A DNA stretch of 64,000 nucleotides, taken from NCBI RefSeq assembly GCF_025685685.1, contig NZ_JAGSYH010000004.1, positions 903,386 to 967,385 on the forward strand, in the 5' to 3' direction. Below are positions 26,798 to 36,500 of this stretch, in pieces. Every line of letters begins with the position of its first letter. Position 1 is the stretch's first letter. The DNA is from Acidicapsa dinghuensis. GTDB taxonomy: Bacteria; Acidobacteriota; Terriglobia; Terriglobales; Acidobacteriaceae. A program made the position numbers and the translations under genes. The notes beneath the pieces were generated by a model. The model saw only the letters and a list, made by a program, of their open reading frames with translations. It did not search any database and was not told where the DNA came from.

Positions 26798-27940
26798 TCA
26801 ATCGCTGAAACGCGTGATAGCAGTAGATCGGCGATCCAGTTGAAATAAATCCATGCCGGACCAGGTGTTACCCGTTAACATGCTCTCGGCGATCTCTCCA
26901 TAAACCGGCGCATATTTGAATCCGTGGCCAGAGCAGCAACTGAAGAACAATATGTTCTTGTGATCTGGATGACGATCGATGAGAAAATGCCGATCTGTAG
27001 TGTTGGTGTAGATGCATGACTTTATGGCGGCCGGCACGTTGTCTACTCCGTTGAAATACTGCTTTATGCAATCAGAGAGCAACTCGGCATCACGCTGGTC
27101 AGGATCGCGCACAGGCACTTCGGGATCGATTGGCTCATTGAAATGCTTGTCGTGGCCAATCTTGATCTGTCCGTCTGGCGTTGGCATTCCGTACCATCCT
27201 CCGCCCGAATCAAAAACAAAAGCAGGCGAGCGCTGAAATGCAGATCCCGCAGGACACTGAAATGGGTACCACGCAATCACACGGCGTTCTGGAAAAAGTG
27301 GAATTCGCAGCTCTGGAAAAATCCTGGGCAGCCAACTGCCCGCTGCAACGATGAGCACATCACAGTCAACCTGCTCATAAATTGTGCGAACGCGCACTCC
27401 ATGAGACGAGGCAACTATATCGAGAATACGGGCATCGTGCACAAGCCGCGCACCTGCATTGCGAGCCATTTCGTGCAGAAAGGCTCTCGTTGCATCCGGG
27501 CATACGACACCGCTTGCTGGCTGATACACAACCCTCCACGCATCAGGCAGCCGGAAATAGGAATAGCGACGATTGAATTCCCTTCCATCAAGCAGTTCGA
27601 ATGGCTGTTCGTACTGTCGGCACAATGATTCGGCAGCCTGCACCATAGGACTGCCATCCGGTCCGGCGTCGATGCCCCCACACTCCCAGAAGAGTTGAGC
27701 CTGCGCCGTGCTATTCCATCTCTTCCACCCCTCGTAACTTCTCTCAGCGAGTTCGACATATACGGCACCCTCATGAGGTACTCGGCGAAAGATGCGCGTG
27801 TCGCCATGCGACGATCCGCGTTCATGTAGAGGAACGAATTGTTCAAAGGCGACAACGGAGTATCCACGAGTAGCCAGTGTCGCGGCGATGCTGCTTCCTG
27901 CTATACCAAGCCCAAGTACTGCGACCTTCGGTTTTCTCAT
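26798..27940 (-). CDS. Monomeric sarcosine oxidase / N-methyltryptophan oxidase-like flavoprotein
   Basis: A 380-residue FAD amine oxidase of the MSOX/SolA family. The FAD-binding GxGxxG is at the N-terminus (VAVLGLGIAGSSIAATLA). Then comes the family sequence RGSSHGDTRIFR and, near the C-terminus, KSCIYTNTTDRHF, whose Cys309 corresponds to the residue that binds FAD covalently in monomeric sarcosine oxidase. It should oxidise a secondary or N-methylated amino acid, releasing peroxide. ATG 27940 (MRKPKVAVLG) is preferred to a start at 27961. It follows larB on the same strand with a 57-base gap and so is probably the last gene of the lar operon, an unusual pairing. Confidence 0.9.
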   Translation of the reverse strand: MRKPKVAVLGLGIAGSSIAATLATRGYSVVAFEQFVPLHERGSSHGDTRIFRRVPHEGAVYVELAERSYEGWKRWNSTAQAQLFWECGGIDAGPDGSPMVQAAESLCRQYEQPFELLDGREFNRRYSYFRLPDAWRVVYQPASGVVCPDATRAFLHEMARNAGARLVHDARILDIVASSHGVRVRTIYEQVDCDVLIVAAGSWLPRIFPELRIPLFPERRVIAWYPFQCPAGSAFQRSPAFVFDSGGGWYGMPTPDGQIKIGHDKHFNEPIDPEVPVRDPDQRDAELLSDCIKQYFNGVDNVPAAIKSCIYTNTTDRHFLIDRHPDHKNILFFSCCSGHGFKYAPVYGEIAESMLTGNTWSGMDLFQLDRRSTAITRFSD

Positions 27941-27997
27941 GCGTGATGTTCTCTCCTTCAAGCCATGAGCACGAAGGTGGAACTAAGAACTAGCTGA

Positions 27998-28747
27998 TTA
28001 ATATGCACGATTCATGAGCGTCGCCACATAAGCGGCACCGAATCCGTTATCGATATTCACAACCGCAATGTTTGGTGAGCACGAGTTCAGCATACCCAAA
28101 AGCGCCGCCAATCCACCAAAGGAGGCTCCGTATCCCACACTGGTTGGAACAGCAATCACGGGCACTCCCACCAGTCCACCAACAACCGAAGGAAGCGCCC
28201 CTTCCATACCAGCGCACACGATGAGCACGGATGCCTCTTGCAACCGATGATGTTGTGACAACAGTCTATGCAAGCCCGCGACGCCTACATCGGCCACAAG
28301 ATCGACTTGGTTGCCCATTAGCTCCGCTGTTACACGCGCCTCTTCGGCAACCGGAAGGTCGCTGGTTCCAGCGCAGACGATGCCAATCCTGCCCGGTCGC
28401 GGAGCCAGATCATTTTGCTTGAGAGTTACACAACGAGCGGCAACATGTTCAACTGAGCGTGGCTCTGCTGCAAATATTGCCTGACGATGCTCAGCATTGG
28501 CGCGCGTGGCGAGAACATTCACACCCGATGCTGCAAGACTGTTGAATATCTTTGCCACCTGCTCTGTTGTTTTCCCTTCGCAATAAATCACTTCAGGCAT
28601 GCCGGTGCGAATAGGCCTGTGGTGATCTACCTTAGCAAATCCTAGATCTTCGAAAGGCAACGTCTTCAACCTGTCGCAGGCTGCTTCTGGGCTGACTTCT
28701 CCGCTTTCAACAGCACTCATCAACTGATGCAGTTGTTCTCTATTCAT
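27998..28747 (-). CDS. larB: Nickel-pincer cofactor biosynthesis protein LarB
   Basis: A 249-residue carboxylase/hydrolase that carboxylates C5 of the pyridinium ring of nicotinic acid adenine dinucleotide and releases AMP, the first step of nickel-pincer nucleotide synthesis. The AIR-carboxylase-like fold is visible from GIVCAGTSDLPVAEEA through VADVGVAGLHRL to VCAGMEGALPSVVGGL and VPTSVGYGASFGG, all hallmark LarB/PurE-like sequences. ATG 28747 overlaps the larC stop as ATGA; a GTG at 28753 is the alternative. Gene order larE-larC-larB. Confidence 0.95.
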   Translation of the reverse strand: MNREQLHQLMSAVESGEVSPEAACDRLKTLPFEDLGFAKVDHHRPIRTGMPEVIYCEGKTTEQVAKIFNSLAASGVNVLATRANAEHRQAIFAAEPRSVEHVAARCVTLKQNDLAPRPGRIGIVCAGTSDLPVAEEARVTAELMGNQVDLVADVGVAGLHRLLSQHHRLQEASVLIVCAGMEGALPSVVGGLVGVPVIAVPTSVGYGASFGGLAALLGMLNSCSPNIAVVNIDNGFGAAYVATLMNRAY

Positions 28748-30078
28748 GCGCACGAATCCTTAAACCAATATGCAGCCACCGCACCCTGCATTACCTGCTT
28801 TAGTGGTACACCCCGGCCTTCTGCAATTTGCCGGCAATCTTCAAATTCAGGAGCCACGTTGATCACGCTCCCATCTCCACGTATGGCGATCTTGACCCTA
28901 ATCTCTCCCCACTGCGTTTCCACAGTAACGAATTCACGCCGCAAGCTGATCTTCTCTTCTTCGCGATAGCGCAGACCAATTGTCGTAGTCTCTTCAAATA
29001 AAAGCTCCTGTATTGCGCCAGACATTTCGGGAGCGCACAGAACCGTTAATTGCGTCCCCGATCTTCCCTTCTTCATCTGTAACGAAGTCCTGTAGACATC
29101 GATCGCTCCTGTAGCAAGAAGTCTTTCAGCCACGAAGGACAGCACTTCCGGTGTTGCATCGTCGATCGCGGCTTCGATGACGCCTACTCTTGCAATCGAC
29201 GCTCCCAGTTCAGAAGATTGTTGCCGTCCACTTGTCTCTCCAATCACAAGCCGCAACACATTGGGCCGTACCTCCAGGTCCCGGGAGCCAGCGCCATAGC
29301 CTGTCATACGCACTTGCATTGTCGGAAAATTTGATGAAGATGCTTGCAGCGCGCGTAGCAACGCAGCTCCTGTGGGAGTAACCAACTCCTTTTGCGGACC
29401 GTCAGAATAGACAGGCATATCACGGAGCAACTCAAGTGTTGCCGGAGCAGGCACTGGAAATATGCCATGCGCACAATGCACGTGACCTCCGCCGACATTG
29501 AGCGGTGAACAAAACCATCGGTTCACTCCGAGCCACGCACAGCCGGCAGCAGCAGCTACGATATCGGCTATTGCATCAACTGCCCCGACCTCGTGGAAGT
29601 GAATTTTTTCGACTGGAACATTGTGGATCTTCGCCTCCGCTTCTCCAAGCAGGCGAAAGGCTTCCAGTGCAACTTCTTTCACTCCCGGTAAAAGGTTCGA
29701 TTGACCGATCATGCTTTGAATCACCGATAGCGAACGTCCGTGCGGATGATCGTGCTTATGTGATTCTTGATGTGCATGGCTGTGTTCATGGGAGTGAGAG
29801 TGCATATTTTCGGAGGCATGAGGATGATCGTGATCTGCCGCAGCGCGCGCATGATCCGAAGCATGCATTTCCGCTGATTCACCAGTGGACAATATCACAT
29901 CTACTTTGGCGGCATCGATACCGCTGCGATTTACGCGGTGCAGTTGAAGATGGGCTTCCAACCCAACTGCGCTGACAGCTTCTTCGAGGATAGAGAATGG
30001 CACACCTGCATCCACAAGAGCCGCCAGCAGCATGTCGCCGCTGATGCCTGAAAAGCAATCGAGATAAGCAATTTTCAC
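28744..30078 (-). CDS. larC: Nickel-pincer cofactor nickel-insertion protein LarC
   Basis: A 444-residue CTP-dependent cyclometallase that inserts nickel into the pincer nucleotide. The N-terminus MKIAYLDCFSGISGDMLL is the family signature. A histidine-rich insert at about residues 72-115 (SHSHEHSHAHQESHKHDHPH) should store or bind nickel. Later landmarks are FHEVGAVDAIADIVAAA, HVHCAHGIFPVPAPAT and TPTGAALL. The GTG start at 30078 overlaps the larE stop by four bases, and the stop overlaps larB. The protein is full length, without the programmed frameshift that splits larC1/larC2 in Lactobacillus. Confidence 0.96.
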   Translation of the reverse strand: MKIAYLDCFSGISGDMLLAALVDAGVPFSILEEAVSAVGLEAHLQLHRVNRSGIDAAKVDVILSTGESAEMHASDHARAAADHDHPHASENMHSHSHEHSHAHQESHKHDHPHGRSLSVIQSMIGQSNLLPGVKEVALEAFRLLGEAEAKIHNVPVEKIHFHEVGAVDAIADIVAAAAGCAWLGVNRWFCSPLNVGGGHVHCAHGIFPVPAPATLELLRDMPVYSDGPQKELVTPTGAALLRALQASSSNFPTMQVRMTGYGAGSRDLEVRPNVLRLVIGETSGRQQSSELGASIARVGVIEAAIDDATPEVLSFVAERLLATGAIDVYRTSLQMKKGRSGTQLTVLCAPEMSGAIQELLFEETTTIGLRYREEEKISLRREFVTVETQWGEIRVKIAIRGDGSVINVAPEFEDCRQIAEGRGVPLKQVMQGAVAAYWFKDSCA

Positions 30079-30956
30079 TGAACACCATTTGAGCTATCGC
30101 GGGCGGAAGCACCCGCAATCTGTGAGATGGGCAACAACTCATTCATAGATCCAGAGCGGTATCCCTCTAAATCGAGTGTTACGTATTTATAACCAAGAGA
30201 TTTGAGATCGCTGCTTATCTTGCTGAAAATATTAAACATTAAAAACTGTGGCATCTCACTTTGCGCAATCTCAATTCGAGCAAGATCTCCGTGATGACGC
30301 ACACGAAATTGCTTGAGCCCGAGAGTGGAGAGCGAGGCTTCTGCCTTTTCAATGCGCGTCAGAGTTTCCTCAGTCACGGGTAATCCGTAGGCAATGCGTG
30401 AGGACAGGCAGGCTGAGGCTGGCTTATCCCAAATACGTAAACCTTCTATCTGCGCCAAGGTCCGAATCTCCTGTTTTGTAAGCCCTGCCTCCATAAGCGG
30501 AGCTATCACCTGATGCTCGGCCGCGGCCTTTTGTCCAGGCCGGAAATCGCCGCGATCATCCACGTTCATCCCGTAGGCAATAGCTGAAAATCCGAGGGTA
30601 CTTCCCAACCGGCCCATGACGTTGAAAAGCTCGTCTTTGCAGTAAAAGCACCGGTTCGAATCATTGCGGACATACGCATCAGATTGCAATTCGTGCGTAT
30701 CGATGACCTTCAAAGGGATCCCGCAGTCCTCCGCAAATGCGACAGCATCGTGCAGATGCGATCTTGACAAGCTGGGAGAATCAGCCAGCACTGCCAGCAT
30801 CTCAGAGCCCAGAACTCTGTGCGCCGCATGTGCGAGGTAGGCTGAATCCGTCCCCCCTGAATAGGCAATCATCAAACGTCCGGCACTTATCAGTCTAAGA
30901 TCAAGAGCATGTCTCTTCGCTTCGAGTTCGTTCGATAAGCATTCGCTCGCAGGCAT
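30075..30956 (-). CDS. larE: ATP-dependent sulfur transferase LarE
   Basis: A 293-residue PP-loop ATP pyrophosphatase that activates the carboxylates of the pincer precursor and donates sulfur. The PP-loop is AYSGGTDSAYLAHAA near residue 31, followed by RCFYCKDELF and then KPASACLSSRIAYG, whose Cys corresponds to the sacrificial sulfur-donating Cys176 of Lactobacillus LarE. GGAGGG lies seven bases upstream of the ATG. It is the first gene of the larE-larC-larB operon. No larA (lactate racemase) gene occurs in the window, so the client enzyme must lie elsewhere. Confidence 0.95.
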   Translation of the reverse strand: MPASECLSNELEAKRHALDLRLISAGRLMIAYSGGTDSAYLAHAAHRVLGSEMLAVLADSPSLSRSHLHDAVAFAEDCGIPLKVIDTHELQSDAYVRNDSNRCFYCKDELFNVMGRLGSTLGFSAIAYGMNVDDRGDFRPGQKAAAEHQVIAPLMEAGLTKQEIRTLAQIEGLRIWDKPASACLSSRIAYGLPVTEETLTRIEKAEASLSTLGLKQFRVRHHGDLARIEIAQSEMPQFLMFNIFSKISSDLKSLGYKYVTLDLEGYRSGSMNELLPISQIAGASARDSSNGVQ

Positions 30957-31141
30957 TGCTGAGCCCTCCCGTCATCGAAAGATCATTTTACGCTGGCCTT
31001 GTGTTTTGTGTTACCTGCACACCAAGAACGCTTTCCGAGATGAGCTATCTCGCACTCGCAGGCTGGAGTATCGAATCTTCGATCCGCGATGGTGCAAATC
31101 GTGCCGAGAGTACACTTAGAACGTAATTCTCGAATAAGAAT

Positions 31142-31345
31142 ATGGATTCAAAGACGTCACAAAACCTTCCCGAAGCAGACTGCAATACATCTGATTTGCA
31201 GCCTGAGGATTACTACATGGACGGTCCTTATATGGTGTTCACTGCCGCCTACCATTTGCGGCGTGGCTGGTGCTGCGAATCCGGGTGCCTCCACTGCCCT
31301 TACGGGTTTGGCAAAGGCGCTACGCAATCGTCGGCTCTCAAATGA
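31142..31345 (+). CDS. DUF5522 small cysteine-rich protein
   Basis: A 67-residue protein ending in the DUF5522 signature: YMVFTAAYHLRRGWCCESGCLHCPYGF. Four Cys (CCxxxCxxC) suggest a small metal site, probably zinc or an iron-sulfur centre. The family is widespread, uncharacterised, and normally 50-70 residues long. The ribosome site is weak. It is divergent from larE with a 185-base gap that shows no other gene, and it converges on the VWA gene. Confidence 0.82.
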   Translation: MDSKTSQNLPEADCNTSDLQPEDYYMDGPYMVFTAAYHLRRGWCCESGCLHCPYGFGKGATQSSALK

Positions 31346-31394
31346 ACACGATTTCTCGCTCAGATGCTGCTCATTCACCCAAAGTAAAGACAGC

Positions 31395-33548
31395 CTATTG
31401 ATTCTGTGCGCTGCCATCGGCTGCATTGCCCGTCGCATTCTGGTTACTACGAACCAGAACCGCAAAGCGCGGGAAAGCAAAGCTGCCTCCGGCATCATCG
31501 ATCACGTTCAGTTGCCCGATGTACGAGCCTGGTCCAAGCTTATCAAGCGGTACATCGAGTTCGAGGGCGACAGCATCGCGGTTTGCTTCATTCAGACTGG
31601 TAGCTCGCACCACTGGAGTTTCAAAGACTTTAGTCGATCCGTGAATCAACTCAAGGCTGCTGATAAGATTGATTGCTCCCTTAACGGTCTTGGCTGTTCC
31701 GTTCCCCGAAGCATCGGCCTTTTCTTTGGCGGGTCCATACACTTCGTACAACAGATATAAGTGCTGTCCTTGTCGAAAGACGTGGCTGATGTTTGGGATG
31801 TACTGTTCGCCTTCACGTACCAAAGGATTAGATGCTTTGCTTGGAACACGCTGCGACGCCAGCAAGATCGAGCTCATCTTCATCGGAGACTTGCGCATAT
31901 CAGGCAAAACTATATCCGCTTCGAATGAACCCATGTGGCCGTCCTGGTTTTCACGGACCACGAATTTCAAATGATATTTGCCAGGTGGCAAATTAAAGCT
32001 GGTCGAATACTGAATATTCTTCTGCCGCGCCTCTAGTTGCTGATTTACAGCAAGCTTGACAGTATCGCGTACATGCCCGATCGGACGTTTCGCCTCATCC
32101 AGCACCTCACCAATCACATCCAGCGTTGCTTTATCCTTGTCGCCACCTTTGACGAACGGAATCTGTGAGCCGGGAACGAGCAAGGAAACCGGTACGTAGA
32201 AGCGATTTTCATTAAGCCGGAAATAATAAGCATCCATATAAAGCGCTACGTCGGTAGCTGGCAGATCGCTTGCAAGCTCATCTTCGAGTTCACGCTCCCG
32301 ATCTTCCTTGCCAGAATGCTTAAAGTCTGCCGGAGCATAGTATCCGGGGCGATATTCAAGCTTCACACCCGGCCGATTGACTTTTATCGTCAGCTTGCGA
32401 AACTTTCCATCGCGCGCTGGATTGTTCGAGTGAAATCCCACGACATAATACTCAGCCGAATCTCGCTGAACCTGCGCAAATGCCGGAGAAAAATCATTGT
32501 TATCGAGGAAAGCCTTACCACCCGTATCCGCCGACAGCGTTGTCAGTGTCTCCTGTGAGTCGAAGTTTGCGTTCATATTGTTCTGCATCGAAACGCCGTT
32601 GAATCCACCTGAACCGCGCAGGCTTCCTGTCGATGCGTCTCCGAGTGCGGAAACAGCCTGCAATCCTCGCGTATCGAGGCTATAGATCGAAAGGTTTGCG
32701 CGCACCGCGGCATTGATTGCTGCGCGTAAAGATGCCTGGTTCTCCATACCGTCTCTCGTCAGGCCACCGGAAAAGTAGAGGAGCGACTTCTTCTGATTGA
32801 TTCGTTCCAGTGATTGAGCAACGGCCCTCAATGCAAATAATTCGCGATCAGTATTGATGTCGTTATATTCGGTTTCATCGGGCGTGTAACCGCTGGCATC
32901 TTCAACCTGATTGGAATTTGCGTTGGCTCCCTGAGCAAAGGCGGCGCCTTCCGTTCCGTTGTACATGCCTATTTTGCCGATCAACAGATCTTTGTTAGAC
33001 GTAAAATCCTGATCGACCTTCAGTTCAGTGTCCAGAGAAACAAGAGCAATCAGATCCGCTGGCTGCATCTTATGCTGCAAGAAATCCTTCGCCGCATCCA
33101 CGCTGCGGTCCAGATCCTCAGGCTGCATGGAGGTGAGATCGAAAAAGAACACAATCAGCCGATGATTCTTCAGATCCTCAGGTCTTACCGTTCCCACAGC
33201 GCCTTTGCCATTTGTCGTCGAAGCAAGACCACTGATAGTTGCCTCATCAAGCGGCTTTGCCATATCCACGCTTTCAAAATCAAAATCTGTAATCTGCTGT
33301 GGTTTGCCGTTTTCAATAATGGTGAAGTCGCTTCGTTTGAGCCCCTCAACCACTCTACCTGTCTTGCTATCGCGCACAACAACATTGGTGAGAACGAGGT
33401 CGGTTTCAGCGCGCAAAACGAAACCAGAATCCTGGCTCGTGGAGCCTTGGCCAGAAGAGCTCTGCTGCGCACTCGTCTGCGCCTGCAACGGCAATGCAAG
33501 AAGCATCGCCAGTCCTACTGCGACCATAGCTTTCGCCTGATGCCTCAC
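31395..33548 (-). CDS. VWFA-related domain protein, acidobacterial type
   Basis: A 717-residue exported protein (signal peptide VGLAMLLALPLQAQ). The N-terminal region (FVLRAETDLVLTNVVVRD, LKRSDFTIIENGKPQQI) is the typical acidobacterial entry to a von Willebrand A-like domain, here from about 125 to 375 (HRLIVFFFDLTSMQPEDLDRS). This DxTSM arrangement at the metal site departs from canonical DxSxS. The C-terminal half is beta-rich with no known domain. Function is unknown; protein binding at the cell surface is likely. The GTG start has AGGAG seven bases upstream. It lies 35 bases after a TonB receptor on the same strand, so the two form an operon. Confidence 0.9.
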   Translation of the reverse strand: MRHQAKAMVAVGLAMLLALPLQAQTSAQQSSSGQGSTSQDSGFVLRAETDLVLTNVVVRDSKTGRVVEGLKRSDFTIIENGKPQQITDFDFESVDMAKPLDEATISGLASTTNGKGAVGTVRPEDLKNHRLIVFFFDLTSMQPEDLDRSVDAAKDFLQHKMQPADLIALVSLDTELKVDQDFTSNKDLLIGKIGMYNGTEGAAFAQGANANSNQVEDASGYTPDETEYNDINTDRELFALRAVAQSLERINQKKSLLYFSGGLTRDGMENQASLRAAINAAVRANLSIYSLDTRGLQAVSALGDASTGSLRGSGGFNGVSMQNNMNANFDSQETLTTLSADTGGKAFLDNNDFSPAFAQVQRDSAEYYVVGFHSNNPARDGKFRKLTIKVNRPGVKLEYRPGYYAPADFKHSGKEDRERELEDELASDLPATDVALYMDAYYFRLNENRFYVPVSLLVPGSQIPFVKGGDKDKATLDVIGEVLDEAKRPIGHVRDTVKLAVNQQLEARQKNIQYSTSFNLPPGKYHLKFVVRENQDGHMGSFEADIVLPDMRKSPMKMSSILLASQRVPSKASNPLVREGEQYIPNISHVFRQGQHLYLLYEVYGPAKEKADASGNGTAKTVKGAINLISSLELIHGSTKVFETPVVRATSLNEANRDAVALELDVPLDKLGPGSYIGQLNVIDDAGGSFAFPRFAVLVRSNQNATGNAADGSAQNQ

Positions 33549-33583
33549 CTGCTCACTCCTATGGGTCCTGGTTTCAAGTGCAC

Positions 33584-36500
33584 TTAGAATCGGAATCTCG
33601 CCAGAAACTGGAACGAGCGCATGCCCGTCGTTGTACTGACCTGCCCAAAGGTCGGTGATTGAACATTCGTATCAACGCCAGAAAACTGCACTGTATTGAA
33701 AACATTGTTAGCGGTTGCCCGCACTTCCAAGCTGCGTGTATCACCCAGTTGTTCTGTCTTTGAGAACGACATGTTGTTGGAGACCGTCCCCGGTCCGGGA
33801 ATTGAATTTCGCGATGCATTACCGATGCCATTGGCGGGCGGACTGGTACTGAAAGCCGCAGTGTTGAACCAGCGAAGCTGCGACCCGCCACCAGTGGTAA
33901 ACGATATACCAGGAGTCCGATTTGGGCGCTCGGAACCTGCGGTATTTGTGAGAAGTTCTGAGCCTGTCGCCTGAAATGTCGGATTTAAAGGTGTACCCGT
34001 TGCGAATGTAAAGCTTCCCGAAATCGAGAGTCCTTCCAAGGCACGCGACGCGAAGCCACCGCCAGTGAGAAACGCTTTGTCTTTGCCAAAAGGCAGTTCG
34101 ATGAGATAGTCGCCGGTGAGGCGGTGGCGCTGATCGATCGAGGAATTGCCTTCATCTTCCACGATGTTCTGCCAGTTTTGCGCGACTACAGTCGAGGCTC
34201 CGCCAAGTGCGCCCGCGTCGTCAATCGAATGTGAGTACTGGTAATAAGCGCCGAGGGATACACCACGTTCCAGGCGCTTCCGCACACGCAAAGTAGCGTT
34301 GTTGAAGTTTGAAAAAGCCGAAGAGAACTCATACTGAAAAGGCAGCGGATTCTGAGCAAACGAACTAGTCTGGGTAACGGGATAAGGCGCGATCTTGTCG
34401 TCCAGATGCGTCCCCTTGGAACCGTTGTAACCCGCGTTGATTACGATGCCCCACGGCAGTGTTTTCTGCACATCTATGTTCCACACCTGGATATAAGGCA
34501 AGGTGTAATGTGGCGAAACGGCGTAATTGGGCGCCTGTTCGCTCTCCGGCACCGGAAATCCATTCTCTAGCGTAATTGGGATAGTGGTATTGGTCTGCAC
34601 ATTTGCAAAAGGCGGCTGATGAGCCATCGAAGTAGCGAAAGAAGCGAACTGGCTGTTGGTGAAGTTGATGCCATAGCTAGCCCTCAACACAGTCGATTTC
34701 GGCAGACGCAGCGCAATTGCGACCCGCGGAGCGAAACCAGTGCGAAATGGATAGACGAGCGTGCTGGGCAGCGAGCCGCAATAGAGTCCGGTGCATCCGG
34801 GATATATCTCCGTAATCTGCGTAAAATCGGGATTCGCGGCAATCTCGGATAAGTGGTTGAATTTTTCCGAAACAGGCGAGAAATACTCATAGCGAACACC
34901 ATAATTCAGCGTGAGATATGAAAGAGCGCGGAAGTCGTCAAGCGCGTAAACATCCCAGGTGTTCTGGCGTAGGTAGTCTTTGGCAATAGCTGACTGAATT
35001 GTGCTGGAAGTGGGCTGGTCATTCAGCAGAGCGTCAATCGCGTCGTCCGGCGTATCTCCTGTAAAGTTGAACGTTCCGGTCGCATTGGAACTGCCGAGCA
35101 CATCCTGATGTACACGCCGATAATCTCCACCGAAACGGTAATTATGCTTGCCGTGCCGGACGCTGAAAACGTCGGAAACACTGATTGTCTGCTGAATACG
35201 GAAGCTTGGCTGCTGTTCGCTGAGACCTGTTGTGCCACTCAGAACTATGTTGGGCACACCATAGTTGAGAGGGCTTGCATTAAGCGCCGTACCGCTCGGG
35301 CCGAGTACCCCGATCTGAGTCGCGATATCCGTGCCGTTGGTGAAAAAGTTCGTCGCCTGGCTTACCGCACGATTCCAGCCTGCGGTCAGATTGTCATTGA
35401 TCCGCTTGTAACCCAGAGAATAGCCCGTCTGAACAGAGTAATTATGGGATGCGGTCTTGCCTCCCAATTCAGGGAAGATGTTGACGTTGTCGCTGGCTGA
35501 ATCACTCCAGTTGACGTTCGCATTCACGCTCTGACGCAGCCCTTGATTGCTGTTTCCACGACGGCCGCCTCCACGGCCACCGCCGGACGGCAGACTTGCG
35601 TTCGGCCCGAAGGCTCGCATATAGCGGAATCCGGCCTGGGTGGAGTTTGATTGTGCGGTCGATGCGAAGTAGTAGTTGTAGCTCTCGTTGTTCGTAAGAT
35701 TCGGCAACGGGAAGAATGTCAGCAGGTTGCAAGCCGCCGACTGCGACGAGGTAAGTGTATTGGAACAGGATCCGCGCTGGGCCTGAGTAGGTACAACCGC
35801 GTATTGATCGAAGGGAGTTGAGCTACGCGTTCCGGATATGTTGAGAAAGACCGTATCTTTGCCGCTCGGCTTAACCAGCTTGGGAATGAACGGCTCTCCC
35901 ATTAATGTGATCCCGAATTGATTCGAACCGTAGTTCGGCTGAGTGGATTCCTGTCCGCGCAGGCTGAAAGGCTCGGCATTCAAAGCCGAGTTGTTGCCGT
36001 TCCAGTAGATGGCTCCGTGCGGCTGGTCAGGACGAAAGCCGCGAAAGTTCCCTCTGCCTCCAAATCCGCCGAACCCGCCTGGGCCACCGCCGAATCCACC
36101 GGGTCCGCCAAAGCCCGGCCCACCAAAGAATCCGCCGCCACCCTGCGAGCGCATCGTTTCAATGGCATCGCGAATCCGGTCAGGGTCGAGTCCCGCCAAC
36201 GGGCTTACCTGACCCGATTGTCCGTTCACTGCCACCGAATCAGATCCGGCGGACGTGCTCTCAGCCGCCGATGGCAAAGCTGCACCGGTTGCGGTCGTGC
36301 CGCCCTCAGCCGCGTCCGTTCCTGCTGCCAGCGAATTAATCAAATTCAGGCTCTCTGCTCCACTACCTGTTAGCTGGCGAATCGCCTGTGTAACCTGCTG
36401 CGCCTGCGCTTGCTGGTCCTCACGCGCCGTCTGCTGTGCAGCTCGTGACGCAAGCAAAAGGTCGAAGTTCAACACAGCTTCGTGCGACGCCGCATTCAGC

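Noticed and set aside
27246..27259. A possible fifth LacI-type site (TGAAATGGGTACCA) inside the flavoprotein gene
   Set aside because: The central CpG is replaced by GG, and the site lies inside coding sequence far from any start.
29761..29880. A repeat-like histidine-codon tract that could look like a small repeat array
   Set aside because: It is the coding sequence of the histidine-rich nickel-binding insert of LarC.
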